64,000 nucleotides of DNA from positions 23,572 to 87,571 of the forward strand of contig CAMBDE010000001.1 of assembly GCA_945865295.1 (NCBI GenBank), read 5' to 3'. Origin of the DNA: Chitinophaga pinensis. GTDB lineage: Bacteria; Bacteroidota; Bacteroidia; Chitinophagales; Chitinophagaceae. The position numbers and the translations under genes are program-made. The notes under the pieces were generated by a model. The model did no database searches and had not been told where the DNA came from. It was given only the letters and a program-made list of their open reading frames with translations. Positions 10,436 through 20,781 of this stretch are shown piece after piece. Numbering within the stretch: the first letter of the stretch is position 1; each line of letters begins with the position of its first letter.

Positions 10436-12853
10436 TTATTTTCCCTTCAAGTATTTATCCAACCAACGACCTTGCTCATACAATAAGTGCAATACATTTT
10501 CTTTTCCTCTGTATCCATGCGCTTCATAAGGTAAGTATACAAAACGCACTGTACCTCCATGACCTTTGATGGCTGCATATAAACGCTCACTATTGATTGG
10601 GAAAGTACCTGTGTTATCATCCATCTCACCGTGCGTTAATAAAATAGGCGTCTTGATTTTATTAGCATGTGCAAAAGGACTCATGTCTAAATACAATTGA
10701 GGTGCTTGCCAGAAAGTTCTGTCTTCGTTTTGAAATCCAAAAGGCGTCAAGGTTCTGTTATAAGCCCCACTGCGCGCAATACCTGCTTTGAATAAATTAC
10801 TATGCGCTAATACGTTCGCTGTCATGAATGCACCATAACTATGTCCACCAATTCCAAATTTATTACGATCACTCACGCCCATGCCCACTAATTTATCAAT
10901 TGCTGCATTTGCATTTAAAATTAATTGATTAACAAAAACATCGTTTGGTTTCTTGTCAGGAGAAGTAGCTACAATCGGCATTTCTGCATTGTCTAAGATC
11001 GCATAACCTTGTGTCACATAAAAGACAGGAGAACCCCAACTTAATGTAGTAAACTTATGTTGGTTCCCTCTAATCTGACTTGCATCGGCAGCACTTGTAA
11101 ATTCTCTAGGATAAGCCCAAAGTAAAGTAGGCAAAGGGCCATCTTTTTCTTTGTTATAGCCCTTAGGTAAATACAAGTCGCCTGTTAAATCTACACCGTC
11201 GGCTCTTTTATATTTAATTTTTTCTTTTGTTACCCCTTCCATGCTCGCATAAGGATTGCTAAAATTCGTCAATGAAACAGAAGTATTGGCTTGTAAGGCT
11301 TTTAAATAATAATTAGGCACTTCTTTTTCTGTTTCTCTACGCGTGATGATTTTTAAAGTAGCAGCATCTAATACATCTACTACATATTCAAAACAATCTT
11401 CTTTACTGCGCCAAACAATCTCGTTTGTTTTAGTATCTAAGTTGTAGATAGATAAATAAGGAAGATCTCCTTTATCAGAAGCACCAGTGGTGTTGTTCAT
11501 TAACACACTACGAGCATTGTTCACTGTGGCAATGACATCTTTACCGAATTTATTTTTATGCGTAACAGGATTACCCAAATTGGTATAGGCGTCTGTTAAG
11601 CTTCTTTCATATAAAGTGGTTAAGCTATGTGCAGCGTGATTGTATATGCTGACTTTATAACGTTGTTTGGTTCTTAGCACTTCGGTCACTAAAGCGAGTG
11701 TTTCATCACCCCAGCTGATATTTGAAAAACGTGTAGCTGTTTTAAATAATTCTTTAGGCGCTTCGTTAAATGGTGCAGTCATCGCCATCACGGCATCATG
11801 AAAAGGTATAGCTTTTTTAATCAATCCACTATCTAAAGGCATCGCATACACAATGGTAGCCGCTTCGTCATCCTTCCACTCAAAACCACGAGGTGCATTT
11901 TGTACGTTGTCATAACCACTCGCAGTACCTTCTGCAGAAGGCAATTGCGCAATTGTTTTTACCAAGGCACCAGCCTTATCCAATACTTGCATAGAAGATG
12001 CAAAACCATAAGCTGTTACTAAATAAGAGAAAGGTTTATTTAAAGTACGTGTAAGGATATAATTTTTATCAGGAGAGATACTAAAGCTATTGGTCAATGC
12101 AGGTGCACCAATTTTAGTTTCCACGCCATTTTTATTTTTAACCAATTGACTCTTCGCTAAAAACTCAAATACATATTCATCAAAAGGAGATTTGATCAAG
12201 TCTTGATAAGTGACACTAGGAGCCGCTTTGCCTAAGTTCTCTTGAATAGTTGGGCCTTTAGGTGTGATAGGTCTTTGAGCTAAAGCAGATGCGGTGTTCA
12301 CATTCACTTTATACATTAGGGTAGCGTCATCTAACCAAACTAAGCTTGCGCCTAAAATTAAATTAGCAGCAGTTTTATTTATTTTTTGACAAGTCAAAGA
12401 TGATAAATCAATCACGTATACGTCTACCGCATTTGCAGACACATTGTAAAAAGCAATTTTATTTTCTGCAGGATTCCATGTTGGACTCAATGCAGCAATG
12501 GTTGCAGGCATGCCTTTAATTACTAAAGCTTTATTTGTAGCAATCACTTTAATGGTCATGCCCTTGATATAATTCTGACGGGTAGGCGAAAAATTGTTTG
12601 GATTTAAACGAAGACCAGCAATTTTAAATTCAGCTTGCCCAAGCTCTTCTACTAAAGGATAAGAAGGACGCTCCATTACAAGCATATGTTTTGCATTTCC
12701 ATCTACACTAATAGATGGTGTAGGCGCTGCTAACAATAAGTCAGCAATTTCTTTTGGTGGAACTTGATAAGCAGTTGCATCTTGTGCAAAACTATTGATG
12801 CTCAATAAGGCTAGCATTAAAAAGCCAGTAACAGATCCTATGATTTTTTTCAT
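10436..12853 (-). CDS. S9 family (prolyl oligopeptidase-like) peptidase, secreted
   Basis: Signal peptide MKKIIGSVTGFLMLALLSINSFAQ; C-terminal alpha/beta-hydrolase with GIGGHSYGAFM nucleophile motif and late LPYEAHGY His. Confidence 0.9.
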   Translation of the reverse strand: MKKIIGSVTGFLMLALLSINSFAQDATAYQVPPKEIADLLLAAPTPSISVDGNAKHMLVMERPSYPLVEELGQAEFKIAGLRLNPNNFSPTRQNYIKGMTIKVIATNKALVIKGMPATIAALSPTWNPAENKIAFYNVSANAVDVYVIDLSSLTCQKINKTAANLILGASLVWLDDATLMYKVNVNTASALAQRPITPKGPTIQENLGKAAPSVTYQDLIKSPFDEYVFEFLAKSQLVKNKNGVETKIGAPALTNSFSISPDKNYILTRTLNKPFSYLVTAYGFASSMQVLDKAGALVKTIAQLPSAEGTASGYDNVQNAPRGFEWKDDEAATIVYAMPLDSGLIKKAIPFHDAVMAMTAPFNEAPKELFKTATRFSNISWGDETLALVTEVLRTKQRYKVSIYNHAAHSLTTLYERSLTDAYTNLGNPVTHKNKFGKDVIATVNNARSVLMNNTTGASDKGDLPYLSIYNLDTKTNEIVWRSKEDCFEYVVDVLDAATLKIITRRETEKEVPNYYLKALQANTSVSLTNFSNPYASMEGVTKEKIKYKRADGVDLTGDLYLPKGYNKEKDGPLPTLLWAYPREFTSAADASQIRGNQHKFTTLSWGSPVFYVTQGYAILDNAEMPIVATSPDKKPNDVFVNQLILNANAAIDKLVGMGVSDRNKFGIGGHSYGAFMTANVLAHSNLFKAGIARSGAYNRTLTPFGFQNEDRTFWQAPQLYLDMSPFAHANKIKTPILLTHGEMDDNTGTFPINSERLYAAIKGHGGTVRFVYLPYEAHGYRGKENVLHLLYEQGRWLDKYLKGK

Positions 12854-12968
12854 ACAATTGATTTTACCTAAATTAAGATAAAAATCTACATCCAAGCATA
12901 CCTTCTATCAAAAAATCTCCCAATTGATTCTTAAATAATCCACGCATTTGGGTTAAAAATAGGCGTTT

Positions 12969-13000
12969 AAAAAAACGGCCCCTAAAATAGGAGCCGTCTC
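12969..13000 (-). terminator. Rho-independent terminator downstream of the nitroreductase gene
   Basis: On the minus strand: gacggctcctattttaggggccgttttttta, stem plus T-tract. Confidence 0.65.
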
Positions 13001-13060
13001 AATTCAAAAGTATAGTTAACAGCTGGTAATATTTTTTAAATAACTGCTAGCTAGTTTTAA

Positions 13061-13690
13061 TTATTTTCTGATGATCAATTTTTCAGGTGCTCTTCTTACT
13101 TTCTTAGCCCCTGATAAATAATCATTTGCAGCATCTCTGTAACCTAAAGTCACGGCTACTGCACTGTGTAAGCCTAATGCTGTTAAACCTAATATTTCAT
13201 CGACTGCGTCTGGCTTAAATCCTTCCATTGGTGTTGCATCAATCTCCTCAGCAGCAGCAGCAACCAATGCAAATCCTAAAGCAAGATAAGCTTGCTTGTC
13301 TGCCCATACTCTTGCTTGTTCAGGCGTCTTGTTTTTGAATGAACCATTAATGGCACCAGAAAAATCATTTAAAGTATCTACTGCTACACCTCTTTCCGCT
13401 GCAATTTCTTGCATGTACTCTGCTATTTCTTTCTCAGAAATAGTATTCCAAGCTGCAAAAACAATGACAGCCGACCCGTCCACCACTTGTGCTTGATTGT
13501 AAAATGCAGGAAGTAATTTTTTTCTTGTTTCTTCATCTTCTACTACAATAATAGAATAAGGCGTTAAACCAAAGCCACTAGGTGCTAAGCGAGTCGCTTC
13601 AATGATGGTATCTAATTTTTCTGCAGGAATTTTAGTTCCGTTCATTTTCTTTACTGCGTAGCGCCATTTAAGGCTGTCTAATAAACTCAT
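13061..13690 (-). CDS. Nitroreductase family NAD(P)H-dependent oxidoreductase
   Basis: SLLDSLKWRYAVKKMNGTKIPAEKLDTIIEATRLAPSGFGLTPYSIIVVED is a typical nitroreductase N-terminus; WADKQAYLALGFALVAAAAEEIDATPMEGF. Confidence 0.9.
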   Translation of the reverse strand: MSLLDSLKWRYAVKKMNGTKIPAEKLDTIIEATRLAPSGFGLTPYSIIVVEDEETRKKLLPAFYNQAQVVDGSAVIVFAAWNTISEKEIAEYMQEIAAERGVAVDTLNDFSGAINGSFKNKTPEQARVWADKQAYLALGFALVAAAAEEIDATPMEGFKPDAVDEILGLTALGLHSAVAVTLGYRDAANDYLSGAKKVRRAPEKLIIRK

Positions 13691-13805
13691 TGTATGTTGT
13701 TTTATATTTATTTCAATGTTTGAACATCAAAGTTAAACTAATTAAGTGATCCTGCCTAATAAACAATCGCAATATGAAATAGTTTAAAACGAGTAACTTT
13801 ATCGT

Positions 13806-14153
13806 ATGCTATTTAATAAAACCTTTAAGCAGTTTCTTGCACTAGCTATGCTAGTGGTTTTTGCATTTAGCATCACGCCACAAAAATCGATTCACGATTT
13901 AGTTGCGGAACATATGGATCCAACCAGTTGTTCAGTGCATAAGGATTTGCCCATTGAGCAAATTGAAAACGCAGCACTGCATTGTAGTTTTGATTTTCAG
14001 TTAGCCACGACGCCTTTTGTGGACTACGATTTTAGTATAGAAATTGCAATACCTATTGTAGCAAAAGCGCGTAATATAAATTATGCTGCAGCGCCTATTG
14101 AGCAATACGCTATCATCTCTGACTCTCGTGGTCCCCCATCTTTTATTTGTTAG
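13806..14153 (+). CDS. Small secreted Cys/His-containing protein of unknown function, C-terminus ...SRGPPSFIC
   Basis: N-terminal signal-like helix; H/C residues (SIHDLVAEHMDPTSCSVHKD, ALHCSF); located immediately upstream of a TonB receptor. Confidence 0.6.
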   Translation: MLFNKTFKQFLALAMLVVFAFSITPQKSIHDLVAEHMDPTSCSVHKDLPIEQIENAALHCSFDFQLATTPFVDYDFSIEIAIPIVAKARNINYAAAPIEQYAIISDSRGPPSFIC

Positions 14154-14256
14154 AAATATAATTGACTTATGAGTAAGTTGATTACGTATGAATAGGCATC
14201 CCTCTATTTACGGATAGTAGATGCAGATTGTGTTTGAATAACAAATAATAATAGTC

Positions 14257-16686
14257 ATGAAAAAATATTTATATGCTGCACTCTTAATGAGTATAGGATT
14301 GGTTTTTACAAGCTTAGCAATAGCGCAACAATTTACATTAACAGGAAAAGTTTTTGATAAAGCCACAGGTAAAATATTACCAGGTGCAAGTGTCTATCTT
14401 CCAGAAATTAAAAAAGGCATCCTTGCAAATAAAGAGGGTGTTTTCATAATCAATATCGAAAAAGGCTCGCATGTGTTGGAGATTAGTTATGTGGGCTATG
14501 CCACCGATGTAGAAAACATCAAACTGCAAAATAACTTAGAGCAAAATTTTTATCTAAATAGTTCGGTATTAGAAGGAGGCAATGTGATTGTCACTAGTTT
14601 TTTAAGAGCCACATCTACAAGACGCACGCCCACGCCAGTGACCATTATTAAAAAGGAAGAATTATTCCGAGGTGTGTCTAGTAATTTAATTGACGCCTTA
14701 TCTAAAGTACCCGGTGTGTCGCAGATTTCAACAGGGCCAGCAATTTCAAAACCAATCATTCGTGGATTGGGTTACAACCGTGTGGTGGTGATGAACGACG
14801 GGATTAGACAAGAGGGACAACAATGGGGTGATGAGCATGGTATTGAAGTTGATGAATACAATGTTAGCCGAACAGAAGTATTGAAAGTGCCTGCATCCTT
14901 GATTTACGGGTCGGATGCCTTAGCGGGTGTCATCAATATTATTTCCAATGTCCCAGTGAGTGAAGGGGTGCTTAAAGGAAATGTATTTTCCAATTATCAA
15001 ACCAATAATCGAATGATGGGGAATCATTTTGACATTGCAGGTAATAAAAATGGATTTATTTGGGGGGTTAATTATAGTGCAAAAAACGTAGGCGATTATA
15101 AAAATAAATATGACGGATCTGTTTTTAATTCAAGATTTTTAGAACGCAATGGTGGTGGCTATATTGGTATTGAAAAAGACTGGGGGTATTTACAATTGTC
15201 TTTCAGTAATTTTTACCAACACCTAGGTATTATAGAAGGTGATCGCGCTGCAAATGGTCGGTTTATGATGCTGAAGGATTTGGGTGGTATTGCAGAGGAA
15301 GTGATTGTAGATGCTGCAGAGGAAAAAAGATTTACACCTCGTGTGCCAATGCAAAAAATCCAACACACTAAATACACTTTAGATAATAATGTTAAAATTG
15401 GCAATGACCGATTGAAAGCCACATTTGGATTACAAAGAAACCAAAGAATGGAATTTGGCAATGCATTAGACTTAGATGAAAAAGAATTGTTTTTTGATTT
15501 AAATACATTCAATTACTCGGTACAATATTTACAAGCAGAAAAAAATAATTGGAAAAATACATTTGGTGTAAATGGTATGCGTCAAACCAATACCAATAGA
15601 GGTGAGGAAGCCTTGGTGCCAGATTATACTAGTTTTGATATTGGTGCATTTTACTATACTCAAAAAAGAACAGACAAAACAAGTTGGAGTGGAGGGTTAC
15701 GCTATGACCAAAAGTATATGAACTATATTGATCCTGCACAATTTGTATGTCCTCCAGGCTTAGCATGTATTGCGTTGTATGACCCTAAAGAGAGTAATAA
15801 ACAATTCAATAATTTTTCGGGAGCAATAGGTGTAGCGCATGATTTGAGTGATCAGCTCACTTTGAAATTTAATATCGCACGAGGATTCCGCGCACCGAAT
15901 ATGGCGGAGTTGGCTTCTTATGGCGCGCACGAAGGCACTAATAGATTCGAGTATGGTAATGAATTATTAAAATCTGAAAAGAGCTTACAATTTGATGCTG
16001 CAGTAGAATGGAGCAATGAACATATCAGTGTTGCAGGGAATGTATTTTATAATACGGTGAGCGATTATATCTTTTATCAAAAATTATCTGCAGTTGGTGG
16101 AGGAGATTCAATCATCATGGACTATGCACATAGTTTAGATGGAGATAAATTGTATGCTTTTGCATTTAGACAAAAAGATGCACACTTGTATGGTGCAGAA
16201 TTCAATATCGATATTCATCCACACCCATTAGATTGGTTGCATGTAGAGAATAGTGTGAGTTTGATTCGTGGACAATTTAAAGAAGCATTAGATGACTCCA
16301 AAAATTTACCAGGTATTCCAAGTGCAAGATGGTTGTCTGAAATTAGGATCGAACTATTCAAAAAATCAAAAGCGATCAAGAATAGTTTTATCAATGTACA
16401 ATTAGACAATGTGTTTGCACAAAACAATCCTTTTACTGGATACAATACAGAAACACAAACACCAGCTTACACTTTATTGAATATTGGCTATAGCACGCAG
16501 ATACAACATCGCAATAAAACATTATTCAGTCTGTCATTGGTGGGACAAAATATTACGGATGTGGCGTATCAACATCACTTGAATCGTCTAAAGTATGGTC
16601 CAGTGAATGAGGCCACCGGCCGCATGGGTGTATTTAATATGGGCCGCAATTTTAGTTTCAAAGTGAATATTCCGATTGGGAATTAA
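14257..16686 (+). CDS. TonB-dependent outer-membrane receptor with N-terminal carboxypeptidase-like domain
   Basis: Signal peptide; FTLTGKVFDKATGKILPGASVYL CarboxypepD_reg-like domain; plug motif SKPIIRGLGYNRVVVMNDGIRQEGQQWGDEHG; C-terminal beta-strand ending FSFKVNIPIGN. Confidence 0.92.
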   Translation: MKKYLYAALLMSIGLVFTSLAIAQQFTLTGKVFDKATGKILPGASVYLPEIKKGILANKEGVFIINIEKGSHVLEISYVGYATDVENIKLQNNLEQNFYLNSSVLEGGNVIVTSFLRATSTRRTPTPVTIIKKEELFRGVSSNLIDALSKVPGVSQISTGPAISKPIIRGLGYNRVVVMNDGIRQEGQQWGDEHGIEVDEYNVSRTEVLKVPASLIYGSDALAGVINIISNVPVSEGVLKGNVFSNYQTNNRMMGNHFDIAGNKNGFIWGVNYSAKNVGDYKNKYDGSVFNSRFLERNGGGYIGIEKDWGYLQLSFSNFYQHLGIIEGDRAANGRFMMLKDLGGIAEEVIVDAAEEKRFTPRVPMQKIQHTKYTLDNNVKIGNDRLKATFGLQRNQRMEFGNALDLDEKELFFDLNTFNYSVQYLQAEKNNWKNTFGVNGMRQTNTNRGEEALVPDYTSFDIGAFYYTQKRTDKTSWSGGLRYDQKYMNYIDPAQFVCPPGLACIALYDPKESNKQFNNFSGAIGVAHDLSDQLTLKFNIARGFRAPNMAELASYGAHEGTNRFEYGNELLKSEKSLQFDAAVEWSNEHISVAGNVFYNTVSDYIFYQKLSAVGGGDSIIMDYAHSLDGDKLYAFAFRQKDAHLYGAEFNIDIHPHPLDWLHVENSVSLIRGQFKEALDDSKNLPGIPSARWLSEIRIELFKKSKAIKNSFINVQLDNVFAQNNPFTGYNTETQTPAYTLLNIGYSTQIQHRNKTLFSLSLVGQNITDVAYQHHLNRLKYGPVNEATGRMGVFNMGRNFSFKVNIPIGN

Positions 16687-16700
16687 TATTAATTGTGAAA

Positions 16701-16736
16701 TAACTCAATGGGTTGATTTTTTTACCCATTGAGTTA
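16701..16736. terminator. Perfect 13-bp inverted repeat between convergent genes (bidirectional terminator-like)
   Basis: taactcaatgggt-tgattttttt-acccattgagtta. Confidence 0.65.
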
Positions 16737-16749
16737 CTTCATTATACAA

Positions 16750-17013
16750 TTAAATCAGTTGCATAGTAAGATAGATAAAACCCAAATTCGCAATAGTTCT
16801 AAAGTAAAGCCAATTTTTAGTAGACTTTTCTATAGTTTCTTTGTCTTTTATTATTTTATAAATTAAATATATAATGAGACTTAGATTTATCGCCCATGCA
16901 ATTGCTAATATGATAACAAGTGTTTGATTTAGATATAAGCGTTTACTAATTGAGTAAAAGATATATAATAGAAGCGTATTAAAACTTGTTAAATCATTTA
17001 AAGATTCTTTCAT
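16750..17013 (-). CDS. Small membrane protein of unknown function
   Basis: 87-aa ORF with hydrophobic helices (TLVIILAIAWAINLSLIIYLIYKII). Confidence 0.5.
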   Translation of the reverse strand: MKESLNDLTSFNTLLLYIFYSISKRLYLNQTLVIILAIAWAINLSLIIYLIYKIIKDKETIEKSTKNWLYFRTIANLGFIYLTMQLI

Positions 17014-17085
17014 AAATTTTCTTTCTTATACAATTTAATCCAGGACTTTCATAAAAAGATCGAACTTAGAATAGACTCTAAGCAT

Positions 17086-17541
17086 TTATTTTTCATTAGC
17101 AATTTCTAGTGCTTTAATAATCAAAGCATCACTAATTCTAAAATTAGTAGTTTGTATTTTTTCTAAATAATATTTTACTGAATGAATGAAACCGAGTCTC
17201 TTTGCAGTTATTAAAATACCAACACTGCCAGTAAATCTTAAACTTAATGTAGTTGCAATTTTTCGTGCCTTTAAATCGTCAATTATTAAGAATCCATCAT
17301 TTTCTAATGCATTCATGATAATACTAGATTCTCCTGGCCCTAAATTAAAGTTCTTTAAAAAGGATTGCTCAAAATTATAAGCTGGCTCAATGATTATCCA
17401 AGAAGGTAAAGTTTCATTCCACTCTGCATTAATAAAGTTTGTAATAAAAACATTACCATAAATCTTATTTAAAAGGTCTATGGCTTCGATTTTATTTAGA
17501 ATGATAAGTGTGCTTGTATCAACGTATACTTTCTCTTGCAT
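17086..17541 (-). CDS. DUF3368-type PIN-domain protein (putative toxin)
   Basis: YVDTSTLIILNKIEAIDLL N-terminal acidic PIN motif; GPGESSIIMNALE and LIIDDLKARKIATTLSL typical of the DUF3368 PIN family. Confidence 0.8.
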   Translation of the reverse strand: MQEKVYVDTSTLIILNKIEAIDLLNKIYGNVFITNFINAEWNETLPSWIIIEPAYNFEQSFLKNFNLGPGESSIIMNALENDGFLIIDDLKARKIATTLSLRFTGSVGILITAKRLGFIHSVKYYLEKIQTTNFRISDALIIKALEIANEK

Positions 17542-17761
17542 TGCTTACATCTGATTCTAAATCAGATGCAGGATGATTGATAACAGACACATTGTAATTT
17601 TTTAGTAAATCCATAAATTCTGAGATAGTGTAACCGGCACTTCTTGCAGCTTGACTCATAGTAAGTCTCCCAGCTTCAAAAAGCTTGGCAGCTAAAAAAG
17701 TTTTTAATTCTTGATTATCTGCTTTTAGCTCGTCAGGTAATTCCAATTCTATGGTTTTCAT
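17519..17761 (-). CDS. UPF0175 family protein (putative antitoxin)
   Basis: IELELPDELKADNQELKTFLAAKLFEAGRLTMSQAARSAGYTISEFMDLLKNYNVSVIN matches the UPF0175 pattern; overlaps the PIN gene by 23 nt. Confidence 0.8.
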   Translation of the reverse strand: MKTIELELPDELKADNQELKTFLAAKLFEAGRLTMSQAARSAGYTISEFMDLLKNYNVSVINHPASDLESDVSNARESIR

Positions 17762-17933
17762 TTTACTAAATTAATACTTATATCTTTTAAACAATCAATT
17801 TGTTTCCTGCATTTGATCGGGTGATAAATATGCCTGAAATTCAATTTTATTATAATGCACATTTAAAGTATTTCTACTTTAAATTTTTACTAACTTGTAC
17901 CTACTTATTAGACTATTTTCTAAAACATCCACT

Positions 17934-19256
17934 ATGAAAAAAACATCCTTAATTCTTTTATCCATTCTCATTGCCATGACAAGTATTGCGCAGCAAGTGA
18001 AAACGCCTGCAGCTGCTGTATCCAAAGGTTTAACTAAAGAGGAACAGCAAGTGATGGCTTGGATTGATGCGCATATGCCCCAGGCAATTGAGATGCTTAA
18101 GGAGTCGGTGAATATCAATAGTGGGACTTTAAATATAGAGGGTGTAAAAAAAGTAGGTGCCTTGTTTGCGAAGGAATTTGAAAAAGCAGGATTTGCGACT
18201 GAGTGGGTTGCGATGCCGGACTCTATCAAACGTGCGGGGCATTTAGTGGCGAGTCGTAAGTCAGGTAAAAGAAAACGCCTCTTCCTCATCGGACATTTAG
18301 ATACGGTCTTTGAACCAGACATGCCAGCCAATCCGTTTACCATGTTGAACGATTCTACTGCAACGGGTCAAGGGGTGAACGATATGAAAGGTGGCGACGT
18401 GGTGGTGATTATGGCATTGCAAGCATTGGAGCAAGCGGGCTTATTAAAAAACACCGACATCACTGCTTATTTTACAGGTGACGAGGAGCATGCGGGTTAT
18501 CCAAGAGAAGTGACAAGAGGCGATTTTATCAATCGAGCCAAGCAGGCAGATATTGCTTTGGCATTTGAAGGGGCGAATGGATTGAACTCCGTGGCCACCG
18601 GAAGAAGGGGCGCGAGTGGATGGAAACTAGATGTGATCGGAAAAACAGGACATAGTTCGGGGGTATTCACGCCAGGCGCGGGTTATGGCGCTATTTATGA
18701 AGCTGCAAGAATCTTGAATCAGTTTAGAGAAACCCTTAGTAAAGAAAAATACTTGACTTTTAATCCCGGCATTATCATAGGTGGATCAGACATAGAATAC
18801 AATGACGCCACTTCAAAAGGCGCGGCCATTGCCAAAACCAATATTATTTCACCGGCGGTGACGGTGACTGGGGACTTAAGGTTCTTGACCGAAGACCAAA
18901 AAGACCGCGCCAGGGTCAAAATGAAGGAAATTGTAGCGCAAAACCTAGCTCAAACCAGTGCCAAAATCAGTTTTGTGGACGGGATACCAAGTATGGCGCC
19001 GACCGAGGGCAATAACCAAGTTTTAAGTGTAATCAATTCAATATCAATGGATATGGGTGTTGGCGCCACTGTGGCGGGCGACCCAGGATCCCGCGGCGCA
19101 GGGGATATTTCCTATGTAGCGGCTTATGTGGATTGTATTGATGGATTGGGGGCATCGGGACGCGGCGCGCACGCGCCGGGCGAAACCATCCACTTAAATC
19201 AACTCCCATTTTTGATTAAAAGAGCGGCGTTGACGATTTATAGATTGAGTAGATAG
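17934..19256 (+). CDS. M20 family metallopeptidase (glutamate carboxypeptidase-like), secreted
   Basis: Signal peptide MKKTSLILLSILIAMTSIAQQ; LIGHLDTVFEP, GVNDMKGGDVV, TGDEEHAG metal-ligand/catalytic motifs; C-terminal GRGAHAPGETIHL. Confidence 0.9.
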   Translation: MKKTSLILLSILIAMTSIAQQVKTPAAAVSKGLTKEEQQVMAWIDAHMPQAIEMLKESVNINSGTLNIEGVKKVGALFAKEFEKAGFATEWVAMPDSIKRAGHLVASRKSGKRKRLFLIGHLDTVFEPDMPANPFTMLNDSTATGQGVNDMKGGDVVVIMALQALEQAGLLKNTDITAYFTGDEEHAGYPREVTRGDFINRAKQADIALAFEGANGLNSVATGRRGASGWKLDVIGKTGHSSGVFTPGAGYGAIYEAARILNQFRETLSKEKYLTFNPGIIIGGSDIEYNDATSKGAAIAKTNIISPAVTVTGDLRFLTEDQKDRARVKMKEIVAQNLAQTSAKISFVDGIPSMAPTEGNNQVLSVINSISMDMGVGATVAGDPGSRGAGDISYVAAYVDCIDGLGASGRGAHAPGETIHLNQLPFLIKRAALTIYRLSR

Positions 19257-19416
19257 AATAAGTTGAAGGAGGGATTCAAAATAGAAGGTCAAAAATGCGC
19301 TACAATTGTGAGCAAGCATTGTGCCATTTTTTATTTATACTAATTAAATTAGTTGAACCATTAACTGAATTATTTATGAAAAGTATGTTCAATTAATTTA
19401 AATCAAACTTAATTTT

Positions 19417-20439
19417 TTAATGCGTCGCTAAGTATTTTATTTCACTAAAACTTAGGGCTCTACTGTAAACTCTTACTTCATCAATTGCTCCTTTAAAAAA
19501 CGAGGGATCATTTGGTGCAGAGCATTTTCCAATTTTTAATGGGCCGCCTTCTTTAGTATTCACTTTTAAAGTTAAATCATATTCTGCAAGTCTGCTTATT
19601 AGTAGGACTGCATCCTGATAAATTTTTATATTGTTTACTTTTGGATTATCAGTATCTATTAAGTAAACATAATGATGCCAGCTATTATCATTTATTTTAA
19701 AAGGTGTTTGGTAGGTAATGGCACTTGCTCCAATATTTGAAGTTGGACCTATTGCATCAAAATTAAAATAACCATCAAATCTGTGACCATCAGTAGCAGG
19801 GCCCCAAGATACAGCAGCCATAGGGCTTTTATAATTATTTGATAAATCTAATCTTGCCCAAAAAGCTAAAGTACGTTTTGAAGTACCTAATACACCTTGA
19901 TAATTTGTTTGAATATAGTCAGATTTTCCATTAAATAAATAGGCTGAATTTAGTTCATTAAATCGATCGGTTGTTAGAGTTGCTCCAATAATTGTTGAAG
20001 TATATTTTGAACTAGTAAAATTATTTGCATTATTATTAAATGGGTAATAAACTTCAAGCGATGAAGATAATGTACCAGGAGAATTTGTCATTTCAAAAAA
20101 TAATAAATTGATTGCTTCTAATACTAAATTGTATTGCTCAATCAATGAATCTAGTTTTTTAGTAATAAATGCAACATCTGCATCTGGAGCATTAAGTTCA
20201 CTCATTAAACCATTAACTTGAAGTTGAATGATATTAAGTTGGTTATTTAAAGAATCAATTTTATTTGAAATTTTAGATATGGCTCCAATATTTAAAGCAA
20301 TTGCCTTAGATAAAGAATCTGTTTTTTTAATAAAAAAAAGAATCTCATCATTTGTTTTCTTTTTGTCTACAGTTGCACTTACTTGTTTCTCACAAGAACT
20401 TAATAGTATTAAAACAATTAAAGAAAGTAGAATGGATTT
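19417..20439 (-). CDS. Lipoprotein with coiled-coil region and LamG (concanavalin-like) domain
   Basis: Lipobox MKSILLSLIVLILLSSCEK; heptad-rich segment; LEVYYPFNNNANNFTSSKYT ... FKGAIDEVRVYSRALSFSEI is a LamG signature. Confidence 0.85.
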   Translation of the reverse strand, partial: KSILLSLIVLILLSSCEKQVSATVDKKKTNDEILFFIKKTDSLSKAIALNIGAISKISNKIDSLNNQLNIIQLQVNGLMSELNAPDADVAFITKKLDSLIEQYNLVLEAINLLFFEMTNSPGTLSSSLEVYYPFNNNANNFTSSKYTSTIIGATLTTDRFNELNSAYLFNGKSDYIQTNYQGVLGTSKRTLAFWARLDLSNNYKSPMAAVSWGPATDGHRFDGYFNFDAIGPTSNIGASAITYQTPFKINDNSWHHYVYLIDTDNPKVNNIKIYQDAVLLISRLAEYDLTLKVNTKEGGPLKIGKCSAPNDPSFFKGAIDEVRVYSRALSFSEIKYLATH

Positions 20440-20781
20440 CATATTAGTAAAAGTAGATAAAATTTGCAAAAAAAGTAACAGCTTATATTAGTGATTTGAC
20501 ATTATATAAAATATTGATTATCAATAATATATGATAAATTGAATTATAACTTAAGAACATAGTTTATTTCAATTGTTTTTTAGAAAATGGGTGAAGAACG
20601 ACTAACAAAACAAAGTTAAAATCTTGAAAAAAATCTAAACGTAAATAAACCCTATAAGGGTATTTTAATATGAAAAATCTATTTCATATGAGTAGTTTAT
20701 ATATGAAAAAAAATTAGTATAATCTATGTCATCTGTCTATCTTTACAAGGTATTAAATGATTAAGATGAAACTGTGTTTAT

